A stretch of DNA of 64,000 bases from Paraburkholderia bannensis NBRC 103871 (GTDB lineage: Bacteria; Pseudomonadota; Gammaproteobacteria; Burkholderiales; Burkholderiaceae), in assembly GCF_000685015.1 (NCBI RefSeq), contig NZ_BAYA01000016.1:1-64000 (forward strand), written 5' to 3'. Below the pieces are notes generated by a model. It searched no databases, was not told where the DNA came from, and worked only from the letters and a program-made list of their open reading frames with translations. The position numbers were made by a program, and so were the translations under genes. Of this stretch, positions 16,983 to 25,052 are shown in pieces (the first letter of the stretch is position 1; every line of letters begins with the position of its first letter).

Positions 16983-17675
16983 ATGATGGTAAGTAAGAAA
17001 ATCTTGTCGAGCCTGATCGGTCTGAGTGTCGTACTGGTCGCGTGCGGGGGAGGCGGGGGCAATAACAGCAGCAATAATGGCAACAGCGGCGGCGATACGG
17101 CAGCAGCGGCGGATACCTCGGCCTCCGCTGCTGCGGCGGCATCGGACGCCGCTTCGACCCCTGCGGCGGCTTCGGACACCAGCGCATCGGATGCCGGGGC
17201 GGCGTCCGCTCCTGACGCAGCGTCGACGCCCACGCCGGCCGCATTTTACTGTGCAACGGGCTATACGCGGCTCGACATTCCTAGCGGTACGACGCCTGGC
17301 TCCAAGTTCACGATGGTCACGAACGACAATATCGCGACGCTTGCGATCACAATGTCGACCAATGGGTTGCCACTGCCGCTGACGCTTTGCCTCGGCAGGC
17401 CCGACTCGCTCCCCGCAGGGGTGGTTGCGGACTACGCCTATGAGATCAAGACCAGCAATTACATGTTCGGGCGACTCAACTACATGTTGACGCTCAATTT
17501 CAATACGAACGCGCCCGTGACCGGTTTGCCCGCGATCGAGCAGGCGATCGTCACCAGCTCCGGCGTGACCTACGCGCCGACGGTGGCCGGGCCGCTGGTA
17601 TCCGCGAAACCGAACTACAGCGTCGCCGCGAGGGTGGACTCGCCGGGGCTCTATATCATTCGACTCTCGAAGTGA
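16983..17675 (+). CDS. Predicted lipoprotein downstream of bcpB
   Basis: Protein of 230 residues with a lipoprotein signal: a basic N terminus, a hydrophobic core and the lipobox LVAC, followed by a Gly/Asn/Ser-rich then Ala/Ser/Asp-rich linker (to about residue 80) and a globular C-terminal domain with two further cysteines (FYCATGYTRL and LTLCLGRP). A GGAG ribosome-binding site lies 8 bases before the ATG, and the gene begins 30 bp after bcpB, so co-transcription is likely. It lies just inside the right repeat. It may supply the lipoprotein function carried by BcpO elsewhere; this is inference from position and signal type. Confidence 0.8.
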   Translation: MMVSKKILSSLIGLSVVLVACGGGGGNNSSNNGNSGGDTAAAADTSASAAAAASDAASTPAAASDTSASDAGAASAPDAASTPTPAAFYCATGYTRLDIPSGTTPGSKFTMVTNDNIATLAITMSTNGLPLPLTLCLGRPDSLPAGVVADYAYEIKTSNYMFGRLNYMLTLNFNTNAPVTGLPAIEQAIVTSSGVTYAPTVAGPLVSAKPNYSVAARVDSPGLYIIRLSK

Positions 17676-17788
17676 TGTGTGGCGTCAGCCTGACTGCGAT
17701 AGCCTCGCGCGTGCTCGACGCGTGCCATAGAATGTCTTAGGTGAGGGAGTCAGGCGACACCCGCGCACGTGTGCAGACGCCCTGTTCG

Positions 17789-17850
17789 TTTGCAGTGGGA
17801 AAACCGCGCGTTCAACCCGCATTGCGTCGTCGAGCTTTGATCGTTTTTTT
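17789..17850 (+). repeat. 62-bp direct repeat, right copy (att-like)
   Basis: Exact copy of 3168-3229. Here it is not attached to a phosphoesterase gene: the upstream sequence is unrelated, so only the 3' tail of that gene is duplicated. The last two bases form part of the stop codon of the following minus-strand dehydrogenase gene. Confidence 0.9.
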
Positions 17851-18682
17851 AGCCGTCGGTTGAGATCGTCACCGATTCCCAGGCGGCGATTTCGCTTTCC
17901 AGTTCCGCCAGTTTGTTTCTCACGAGCCCGAGCGCATCGCTGCCGAGCAGCAGATGCGCAGGCGGCTTATCCGAGTCGATAGCGGCGAGCATTGCGCGCG
18001 CCGCCTTGCGGGGATCGCCCAGTTGTTTGCCGCTTTTTGCTTCGCGCGCCTGGCGGATCGGATCGAAGAGGGCGTCGTAATCGGCGATCGAACGCGGCGT
18101 GCGCGTCATCGACCGTCCCGCCCAATCGGTACGGAATGAACCTGGCGCGACGGCGGTCACAGCGATACCAAACGGCTTCACCTCTTTGCCAAGCGCTTCC
18201 GTGATACCTTCCAGCGCGAACTTGCTGCCACAATAATAAGTAATGCCAGGCATGGTGATATAGCCGCCCATCGAAGTGATATTCAGAATGTGGCCGCGCC
18301 GGCGTATGCGCATGAAAGGAAGCACGGCCTTGATCATCGCGACGGCGCCAAACACGTTCACATCGAATTGCCTTTTCATGGCCGACAGCGGCGATTCTTC
18401 GAGAACGCCTTCATGCCCATAACCGGCGTTGTTCACCAGGACGTCGACCGGGCCGACATTCGCCTCGATCTCTGCCACCGCGGCTTCAATCGCATCGAAG
18501 TCCGTGACATCGAGCACGCGTGCAAACGCTGCGTCCGTCGCCAGCGCCTCGAAATCGCGCCTGGCCTCTGCACTCCTTACCGTTCCGACGACTGTGTGAC
18601 CGGCCGCGAGCGCCTCTTGTGCGAGCGCCCGCCCAAAGCCGCTGCTGACGCCCGTGATGAGCAGAATTTTGCTGGATGACAT
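17849..18682 (-). CDS. Short-chain dehydrogenase/reductase (SDR) family oxidoreductase
   Basis: Protein of 277 residues of the classical SDR type. Visible motifs are the NAD(P)-binding GVSSGFGRA, NNAGYG, the catalytic serine region (NITSMGG), the catalytic YxxxK as YYCGSKFALEG, and PGSFRTDW. An Arg near the end of the second strand (TVRSAEARR) suggests NADP preference. The substrate is unknown. The start is set at 18682, where GGAGAGG precedes the ATG; a longer reading to 18718 lacks this. It is divergent from an AraC-type regulator, a common pairing in which the regulator controls the dehydrogenase. Its stop codon uses the last two bases of the right 62-bp repeat. Confidence 0.85.
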   Translation of the reverse strand: MSSSKILLITGVSSGFGRALAQEALAAGHTVVGTVRSAEARRDFEALATDAAFARVLDVTDFDAIEAAVAEIEANVGPVDVLVNNAGYGHEGVLEESPLSAMKRQFDVNVFGAVAMIKAVLPFMRIRRRGHILNITSMGGYITMPGITYYCGSKFALEGITEALGKEVKPFGIAVTAVAPGSFRTDWAGRSMTRTPRSIADYDALFDPIRQAREAKSGKQLGDPRKAARAMLAAIDSDKPPAHLLLGSDALGLVRNKLAELESEIAAWESVTISTDG

Positions 18683-18777
18683 GAAAAGCCTCTCCGGTTT
18701 CGTGGCAAGAGAGTGCATACTAGTCTCAAGAAAAGAACAAAATAAGCCTGAATCTGCTATTTATCTTGCCTGAAACT

Positions 18778-19749
18778 ATGAGCGTGCCACGAGCTTCCCG
18801 TTCCCATCCTGACCTGTCCCCACGAAATCGCCGGCGCATGATCGCCTTGCTGCACGCGCTGGCGCCCGACGAGGGCTACAACCTCACGGCGCTGCAAAGC
18901 GTACGGATCCTGCGCTCGAACCGGCCGTTGTCGCGCACGCCGGTGCTTTACGATCCCGGCATCGTGATCGTGTGTCAGGGCCGCAAACGCGGCTATTTTG
19001 GCGAGCAGTTCTATCTCTACGACGCGGAGCACTACCTAGCGGTGTCCGTGCCTGTGCCGTTCAGCATGGAAACCGAGGCCAGCGAACAGCATCCGTTGCT
19101 CGCGTTGTATCTGCACCTGGATTTCGCGCTGGCCGCCGAACTGGCCGCGCAGATCGATCGTGAAGGCATGGCGGAACACGTACAGCCGCCGCAAAGCATG
19201 ATGTCGACGCCGATGGACGACGCAATGCAGATGTCCGTACTACGTTTCCTGGAGGCAATGAACCGGCCGCTGGAAGCCGCAGTGCTAGGCCCGGGCCTGT
19301 TGCGCGAACTCTATTTCCGCGTGCTGACCGGTGCGCAGGGCAGCTCGATGCGCGAGGCGCTGGCGATGAAGGGGCAGTTTGGCCGCATCGGGAAATCGTT
19401 GCGCCTGATTCACGCAGCCTACGCGCAGCCGCTGGACGTGACGCAGCTTGCCGAGGAGGCGGGCATGAGCGCGCCGAGTTTTCACAGCCACTTCAAGGCA
19501 ATCACCCAGGTGTCGCCGATGCAGTACGTGAAGTCGACGCGCCTGCATCAGGCGCGTCTGCTCATGGTTCGGCAGGACTTGAGCGCCGAAGCCGCGAGCC
19601 ATGCCGTGGGTTACACCAGCGCGTCCCAGTTCAGCCGGGAGTTCAAGCGGCTGTTTGGCTTGACGCCAGCCGCGGAGGCGCGGCGCATGCGCGAGAGTTT
19701 TGCCGTACCGGAAGCATTCGACGACGCGATCTTCGTCTCGTCACATTGA
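18778..19749 (+). CDS. AraC-family transcriptional regulator (AraC_N type)
   Basis: Protein of about 323 residues with an N-terminal AraC_N-like ligand domain (YDPGIVIVCQGRKRGYFG, HYLAVSVPVPF) and a C-terminal double helix-turn-helix (PLDVTQLAEEAGMS, then AASHAVGYTSASQFSREFKR). Regulators of this subtype usually control a nearby oxidoreductase, here the divergent SDR gene, with a 95-bp shared promoter region. ATG at 18778 is preferred; a TTG at 18766 is also in frame. Its 3' end overlaps the convergent gene by 9 bp. Confidence 0.85.
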   Translation: MSVPRASRSHPDLSPRNRRRMIALLHALAPDEGYNLTALQSVRILRSNRPLSRTPVLYDPGIVIVCQGRKRGYFGEQFYLYDAEHYLAVSVPVPFSMETEASEQHPLLALYLHLDFALAAELAAQIDREGMAEHVQPPQSMMSTPMDDAMQMSVLRFLEAMNRPLEAAVLGPGLLRELYFRVLTGAQGSSMREALAMKGQFGRIGKSLRLIHAAYAQPLDVTQLAEEAGMSAPSFHSHFKAITQVSPMQYVKSTRLHQARLLMVRQDLSAEAASHAVGYTSASQFSREFKRLFGLTPAAEARRMRESFAVPEAFDDAIFVSSH

Positions 19750-20562
19750 ATCGGGCGCTGCCGTTTGCGAGAGCGTTTCGATTGGCCGATATTCGCTGGG
19801 CGCGACGCCCAGTTCGCGGCGGAACATGTCGCTGAAACTGCTGGGCAGGTAACCCAGCTCGCGCGCGACGGCGCTGACCGATTGCCCTTCGGCCAGCCGC
19901 GACACGGCGATTGCAAGCTGCACCTGGCGCCGCCATTGCGCGAAGCCCAGGCCCAGTTCGCGCGTGAAGAGGCGCGCCAGCGTGCGCACGCTCGCGCCCA
20001 CCGACGCCGCATGCTGCTCGAAGGCGAGCTCGTTTGAAGGGTTGTCGATCACGGCGCGGCAAAGCATGGCGAGCCGACGGTCGCCCGACGCGGCCGTGCC
20101 CGCTGCATCCGGCAGCGGCACCCGCAGCGACGAACGCCGCGCGTGCGCCAGTTCCATCGCAGCGAGCTGCGAGGCGGTGGCAAGCCAGGCGCTGTCGCGC
20201 TCGGTTTCGTGTTCGGCGATGGTGCGGATCAGTTCGCGCAACAGACCGTCGATCTGGAACACTTCGCTGCGCGTGCTCAAGTGGCCGACGTCGCGCTCGT
20301 GCAGATACAGGTTGCGCATCTCCACTTCGCTCATCATGTGGATCGCGTGCGTCGTGCCGGGCGGCAGCCAGACCGCGCGCTGCGGCGGCACCACCAGCGC
20401 CTCGTTGCCCGCCTCGACCCACATCACGCCGGACACCGCGTAGAGCACCTGCGCCCACGTGTGCGAATGCGGCTCGATATGCAGTCCGCGCGGATAGCGC
20501 CGCGCGAGCGAGCGGCCACGGCCGGGGGCGTCGTCGAGGATCGGGGGAACGGCTTGGGTCAT
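19741..20562 (-). CDS. AraC-family regulator with cupin sensor domain
   Basis: Protein of 273 residues. The N-terminal half is a cupin (HIEPHSHTWAQVLYAVSGVMWV and VVPPQRAVWLPPGTTHAI); the C-terminal half is an AraC-type double helix-turn-helix (NELAFEQHAASVGASVRTLARLF, AVARELGYLPSSFSDMFRRELG). The layout resembles NimR/YeaM-type regulators that control efflux or catabolic genes, but no such target is adjacent, so its regulon is unknown. It runs convergently into the preceding AraC gene. Confidence 0.82.
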   Translation of the reverse strand: MTQAVPPILDDAPGRGRSLARRYPRGLHIEPHSHTWAQVLYAVSGVMWVEAGNEALVVPPQRAVWLPPGTTHAIHMMSEVEMRNLYLHERDVGHLSTRSEVFQIDGLLRELIRTIAEHETERDSAWLATASQLAAMELAHARRSSLRVPLPDAAGTAASGDRRLAMLCRAVIDNPSNELAFEQHAASVGASVRTLARLFTRELGLGFAQWRRQVQLAIAVSRLAEGQSVSAVARELGYLPSSFSDMFRRELGVAPSEYRPIETLSQTAAPDSM

Positions 20563-20632
20563 GAACGGGGCGCGCAGGCGCGAGGCGAAGCAAAGATGCC
20601 AACGCTATCACGAGACGGCTGCGCGCGCTCCC

Positions 20633-21316
20633 CTAGAACCGGTACGTGAGCGTGAGTTGCGCGACGGGATACCAGCGGTAGCTGCTGACCTTGTCGTTGA
20701 GCCGCTGTTCCTCCAGCGCGATATTTCCGGGCGTCGCGAACAACTGGTAAATCGACGGCACGTTGTAGTCGACATGCGGACGACCATAGGCCACGCCGAT
20801 ATCCACCGCGAGCCCGAAGCCGCGTCCCTGGCGGTGGTGCCCATATCCCAGCCCGATGTACGGCATGGCGCGCGGCGGCGTGACGCTTGCTTGCGGCGCC
20901 GGCCCCACGGCGGGCACATAGGTATTGCCGATCACGTAATTGCCCAGCGCATTGGGCACGGCATGGCCGTCGAAGGAATCGCCGTTGATCAGCACGCCCG
21001 CGCTCAGGCGAAATCCGCTTGAAGCAAACGGAAAAAGATCGCCGTAAAGGCCGCCCTGAAGCAGCTTGACGCGGCCTTCGTAGCGACCGCCATCGACCGA
21101 CACCGACGTGTCGAACCCCATGCCCTCAACATCGGCGCGCAGACCAAAATGCGAGCCTAAAGCGATCGCGACGCCCGGCCCCACACCGAGCGTTCCACCA
21201 GTCAGATAGGCATCCTGAGCATTGGCATTGCTCGCTGGCAACGTCGTGCAGCCGATTGCCACCAGCGCCACGACGGCGCATGACGAAGCGCTTCGCGCTG
21301 TCCTTGCTGCTCTCAT
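20633..21316 (-). CDS. Predicted outer-membrane beta-barrel protein
   Basis: Protein of 227 residues with a signal peptide (cleaved near NANAQD) and alternating hydrophobic/aromatic strands, ending in Phe (LTLTYRF), the usual C-terminal signature of outer-membrane barrels. Repeated glycine-rich strands (GGTLGVGPGVAIALG, YIGLGYGHHRQGRGFGLAVD) fit a small barrel, perhaps eight strands. The start at 21316 is chosen because a GGGGA ribosome-binding site precedes it; a longer frame to 21394 exists. Function unknown. Confidence 0.7.
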   Translation of the reverse strand: MRAARTARSASSCAVVALVAIGCTTLPASNANAQDAYLTGGTLGVGPGVAIALGSHFGLRADVEGMGFDTSVSVDGGRYEGRVKLLQGGLYGDLFPFASSGFRLSAGVLINGDSFDGHAVPNALGNYVIGNTYVPAVGPAPQASVTPPRAMPYIGLGYGHHRQGRGFGLAVDIGVAYGRPHVDYNVPSIYQLFATPGNIALEEQRLNDKVSSYRWYPVAQLTLTYRF

Positions 21317-21589
21317 CGTTTCCCCTTTTGTCTTGTGTGTCAGTCGTGAGCGGATGGGCTGCACTGTAGGCCCGTGCATGGGTGTTCGATCCAAAAAGGA
21401 AACGGCATTTCACGGCTCAAATTGCGCGTGTTCGACGGTCTTTGTCGGAATCCGATATGTGTAGGAATGATCTGTCTTGACGCTGGGATGAGCGCTTTTT
21501 TAGGATGCAACCCAATCCGATATCGGCGCACCTTGGCTCTCGCCAGCCTATATCGATACAAACTCGAAGCACATTTCCGGGGAATGCAG

Positions 21590-22735
21590 ATGGCTCGTCA
21601 TGAAACAACTTCGGCGGTATGCGGCACGCTTCTGGGCGTCCTGATGGTCGTGGCGCTGGGCGCGTGTGGTGGAGGTTCAGGCGGCAGCAGCGGTGGCGCG
21701 GGCACGACAGGCGCAAGCGTTGCGACCGGCGCTTCGGCAGGGGGCGCAGCTGGGGCTGCGTCGGGGGCATCCGCGGCATCCAGCGCATCCGGTGCCAATG
21801 CGTCAGCGGCTTCCGATGGCGCGGCGACGAGCAGTCCGGGCGCATCGGCGCCTGCGAGTGGTGCCGCCGCCGCCGTTCTCGAACTGTCGACAGCGGTGCA
21901 GAACCAGACGGTAGCGAAAGATGCGGCGGCGTCGGGCCTGTTGTCGAGCGTGGGCGTCGCGGGCCTCTATATGGCCGCCGCGCGCCCCTTCCTCACGGCG
22001 GCGCTGGCGGGTGCGCCGGCCGCGACGGCAAACTGCACACGGGGCGGCACGGTGGCGACGGTCGTGAGCAATGCCGGTGCGCCGGGGTTGCGGGCGGGCG
22101 AGACGGCTAGCGTTTCGTTCGCGCAGTGCGTGGGGCAGATCGCGGCTCCCGAACTGTCGTCCGCCGATGCACTAGGCGGCAGCGTGAGCTTCGCGGTTCA
22201 GGGCGTGCAGGGCAGCGTCGGCAGCCGGGCTGCGAACTGGTCTTACACAGTGACCGAGACCGCGAACGCGCTAGCAATCGACTCGTCGAACGCGACGACG
22301 ACCTTCAACGGCACGGTCACGCTGACGGTGGCCTACGATGCGGCTACTGCAACGATCACTACGACGGCAAATGCGCCGAGCCTCACGATTGCGAGAATGC
22401 AGACGTCATCGTCGGGCACGACGCTCGATGGATCGATGGCGATTAGCTCGCTTGCCTGGGTCGATACCGATAACGTTGCGAGTGCAACCGAATCGTTGAG
22501 CGCGTCCTGTGCAGTCAGCGATGTCGTGGAGGGCGTGACGCTGGCGTTCGGCGTGACGACGCCCGTTGCGCTAACGATTGCTGGCGGCGCGATCACCGCT
22601 GGCACGCAGCAGCTCACGAGCGCGGATACGACGGAAGCGGTCGTCGCACAGAATGCCTCGACGTTTGTGCTGACGGTAAAGTCGCAAGGGCAGACCGGCG
22701 TGTGGACGCAAAGCGCGAGTTCGTTGGCGTCGTAG
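21590..22735 (+). CDS. Predicted lipoprotein, Ala/Ser/Thr-rich
   Basis: Protein of 381 residues beginning with a lipoprotein signal (VVALGAC lipobox) and then a long low-complexity Gly/Ala/Ser linker (to about residue 80), followed by a Thr/Ala-rich domain with beta-strand-like repeats and three further cysteines. The start at 21590 has GGGGA 6 bases upstream; the frame is open further upstream to 21374 but without a signal peptide. The overall plan resembles the lipoprotein at 16983-17675, though the sequences differ. No family recognised. It ends just before a bidirectional terminator shared with ilvD. Confidence 0.75.
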   Translation: MARHETTSAVCGTLLGVLMVVALGACGGGSGGSSGGAGTTGASVATGASAGGAAGAASGASAASSASGANASAASDGAATSSPGASAPASGAAAAVLELSTAVQNQTVAKDAAASGLLSSVGVAGLYMAAARPFLTAALAGAPAATANCTRGGTVATVVSNAGAPGLRAGETASVSFAQCVGQIAAPELSSADALGGSVSFAVQGVQGSVGSRAANWSYTVTETANALAIDSSNATTTFNGTVTLTVAYDAATATITTTANAPSLTIARMQTSSSGTTLDGSMAISSLAWVDTDNVASATESLSASCAVSDVVEGVTLAFGVTTPVALTIAGGAITAGTQQLTSADTTEAVVAQNASTFVLTVKSQGQTGVWTQSASSLAS

Positions 22736-22762
22736 GGCCGGCAAGATGGATGTGCGCACAAC

Positions 22763-22793
22763 AAAAAAAGCCGCTCGAAAGAGCGGCTTTTTT
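22763..22793. terminator. Bidirectional rho-independent terminator
   Basis: A 7-bp perfect stem GCCGCTC/GAGCGGC (22770-22776 and 22781-22787) with a GAAA loop, preceded by an A tract and followed by a T tract. It lies between the convergent lipoprotein and ilvD genes and can serve both. Confidence 0.9.
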
Positions 22794-22838
22794 ATGGTCG
22801 ATCACGCGAGCACGAGGCTCGCGCGAGCGCAGGCACTA

Positions 22839-24698
22839 TTAATCGTCGAGCAACGAAAGGTCGCGCACCGCGCCCTTGTCGGCCGACATCACGAGCTTCG
22901 CGTACGCCTTGAGCGCAGCCGAAACCTTGCGCGGACGCGGTTGCACCGGCTTCCAGCCCTTGGCGTTCTGCTCTTCGCGGCGGCGTGCGAGTTCTTCATC
23001 CGAAACCAGCACGTTGATCGAGCGGTTGGGAATGTCGATGCGGATTTTGTCGCCGTCGCGCACCAGGCCGATTGCGCCGCCCGCTGCCGCTTCCGGCGAG
23101 CAGTGGCCGATCGACAGGCCCGAGGTGCCGCCCGAGAAGCGGCCATCGGTCAGCAGCGCGCATTCCTTGCCCAGGCCCTTCGACTTGATATAGCTCGTCG
23201 GGTAAAGCATTTCCTGCATGCCCGGGCCGCCCTTGGGGCCTTCGTAGCGCACGATCACCACGTCACCGGCCTTGACCTTGTCGGCGAGGATGTTCGCGAC
23301 CGCTTCGTCCTGCGACTCGGTCACGTGCGCCGTGCCTTCGAACACATGGATGCTCTCGTCGACGCCCGCCGTCTTCACCACGCAGCCATCCAGCGCGATG
23401 TTGCCGGTCAGCACGGCGAGGCCGCCTTCCTTCGAGAACGCGTGCTCGTACGAGCGGATGCAGCCTTCGGCGCGATCCGTGTCGAGGCTCGGCCAGCGCG
23501 TGTTCTGGCTGAACGCCGTCTGCGTCGGGATGCCTGCGGGGCCAGCCATGTAGAAGGTCTTGACCGCTTCGTCCTGCGTGAGCGTCACGTCCCACTGTTC
23601 CAGCGCGTCCTTCAGCGTGGGTGCGTGCACGGTCGGTGCGTCGGTGTGCAGCTTGCCCGCGCGAGCCAGTTCGCCCAGGATCGCCATGATGCCGCCTGCG
23701 CGGTGCACGTCTTCGATGTGGTACTTGTTGGTGTTCGGCGCGACCTTGCACAGCTGCGGCACGACGCGCGAGAGGCGGTCGATGTCGCGCATGGTGAACT
23801 CGATTTCCGCTTCCTGGGCGATGGCCAGCAAGTGCAGGATCGTGTTGGTCGAGCCGCCCATGGCGATGTCGAGCGTCATTGCGTTCTCGAACGCCTTGAA
23901 GCCCACCGAGCGCGGCAGCACGCGGTCGTTTTCGCCTTCGTAGTAGTCGCGGGTGATTTCGACGATGCGCTTGCCCGCGCGCTTGAACAGCTGCTCGCGA
24001 TCCGCGTGCGTGGCGACGACCGTGCCGTTGCCCGGCAGCGAGAGGCCCAGCGCTTCGGTCAGGCAGTTCATCGAGTTGGCGGTGAACATGCCCGAGCACG
24101 AACCGCAGGTCGGGCAGGCCGAGCGTTCGACTTCGGCGACTTCGGCGTCCGAGTACTTGCTGTCGGCGGCGATCACCATGGCGTCGATCAGGTCGAGCTT
24201 CTTGACTTCGATAGCCTTGGTGACCGGGTTGGCCAGGCGCGTCTTGCCGGCTTCCATCGGGCCGCCCGACACGAAGATCACGGGGATGTTCAGGCGCATG
24301 GCGGCCATCAGCATGCCCGGGGTGATCTTGTCGCAGTTCGAGATGCAGACCATGGCGTCGGCGCAGTGCGCGTTGACCATGTACTCGACGGAGTCGGCGA
24401 TGATGTCGCGGCTCGGCAGCGAGTAGAGCATGCCGTCGTGGCCCATCGCAATGCCGTCGTCGACAGCGATGGTGTTGAATTCCTTGGCGACGCCGCCTGC
24501 GGCTTCGATTTCGCGCGCAACGAGCTGGCCCAGGTCTTTCAGGTGCACGTGGCCGGGCACGAACTGGGTGAACGAGTTGACGACGGCGATGATCGGCTTG
24601 GCGAAGTCTTCGTCTTTCATGCCGGTGGCGCGCCAGAGCGAGCGCGCACCTGCCATGTTGCGGCCGGCGGTGGAGGTTTTGGAACGGTATGCGGGCAT
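22839..24698 (-). CDS. ilvD: Dihydroxy-acid dehydratase
   Basis: Dehydrates 2,3-dihydroxy-isovalerate and 2,3-dihydroxy-3-methylvalerate to the 2-keto acids in valine and isoleucine synthesis, and so also feeds leucine and pantothenate. At 619 residues it matches the E. coli-type [4Fe-4S] enzyme. Cluster ligands lie in CISNCDKITPG (Cys122, with the following Lys124 as the carbamylated lysine) and ACPTCGSCSGMF (Cys195). PGHVHLKDLG near residue 50 and SGGTSGLSIGH near the end are further family motifs. No other ilv gene is adjacent. Confidence 0.97.
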   Translation of the reverse strand: MPAYRSKTSTAGRNMAGARSLWRATGMKDEDFAKPIIAVVNSFTQFVPGHVHLKDLGQLVAREIEAAGGVAKEFNTIAVDDGIAMGHDGMLYSLPSRDIIADSVEYMVNAHCADAMVCISNCDKITPGMLMAAMRLNIPVIFVSGGPMEAGKTRLANPVTKAIEVKKLDLIDAMVIAADSKYSDAEVAEVERSACPTCGSCSGMFTANSMNCLTEALGLSLPGNGTVVATHADREQLFKRAGKRIVEITRDYYEGENDRVLPRSVGFKAFENAMTLDIAMGGSTNTILHLLAIAQEAEIEFTMRDIDRLSRVVPQLCKVAPNTNKYHIEDVHRAGGIMAILGELARAGKLHTDAPTVHAPTLKDALEQWDVTLTQDEAVKTFYMAGPAGIPTQTAFSQNTRWPSLDTDRAEGCIRSYEHAFSKEGGLAVLTGNIALDGCVVKTAGVDESIHVFEGTAHVTESQDEAVANILADKVKAGDVVIVRYEGPKGGPGMQEMLYPTSYIKSKGLGKECALLTDGRFSGGTSGLSIGHCSPEAAAGGAIGLVRDGDKIRIDIPNRSINVLVSDEELARRREEQNAKGWKPVQPRPRKVSAALKAYAKLVMSADKGAVRDLSLLDD

Positions 24699-24962
24699 CG
24701 TGGGTGCTAGTGAGAAATCGCTGGAAAATTAGCGGGCCACGGGAATAAAGGCCCCTCGAGCGCCCGCGCAGCCGGCCTTTTGAGCGGCGCCTCGGGCAAA
24801 CTCCGTAATTATCCCATACGCACCGCAATGGCGTCCTGGTTCCCTGATTTCAGGCCCGATCCGGCTATTTGCGTGTGCGCACAAGGATTCTTGCCGTGCA
24901 GTTGCCCCGTAGTTGCTGCGTAGTTGCCCCGTTTTTTGCCGACTAGCCGGGCCGCCCGGACG
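24699..24962. other. Intergenic region upstream of ilvD
   Basis: No gene seen. The region should hold the ilvD promoter on the minus strand. I found no attenuator-like leader peptide rich in Val, Leu or Ile, and no clear -35/-10 pair. Confidence 0.5.
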
Positions 24963-24993
24963 AAAAAAAACCGCACGCGAGACTCGCATGCGG
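24963..24993 (-). terminator. Rho-independent terminator of the porin gene
   Basis: Read on the minus strand: an 11-bp stem with one mismatch (CCGCATGCGAG paired with CTCGCGTGCGG) followed by eight T. It lies about 60 bp after the porin stop codon and before ilvD. Confidence 0.88.
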
Positions 24994-25052
24994 CTTCTCG
25001 ACGATCCGGAGATCGTGCAGTGCCGGCCGGTTCTGCTGGCCGGCAAGCGATA

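Larger units (their letters stand above)
3168..17850. mobile_element. Putative CDI island bounded by 62-bp direct repeats
   Basis: Between the two exact 62-bp repeats lie 14,559 bp that contain only the CDI locus bcpA-bcpI-x-bcpB, a lipoprotein and one small antisense gene. Recombination between the repeats would leave one repeat and place the dehydrogenase/AraC pair directly behind the phosphoesterase. No integrase, transposase, plasmid or phage gene is present inside, so movement would need a recombinase in trans, or the locus may have spread by homologous exchange after the original insertion. The boundaries are seen; mobility is inferred. Confidence 0.55.

Noticed and set aside
22746..24710. 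A 654-codon open frame on the plus strand opposite ilvD
   Set aside because: It is a high-GC antisense shadow: Arg/Ala/His/Val-rich, no domain, and fully inside the certain ilvD gene.
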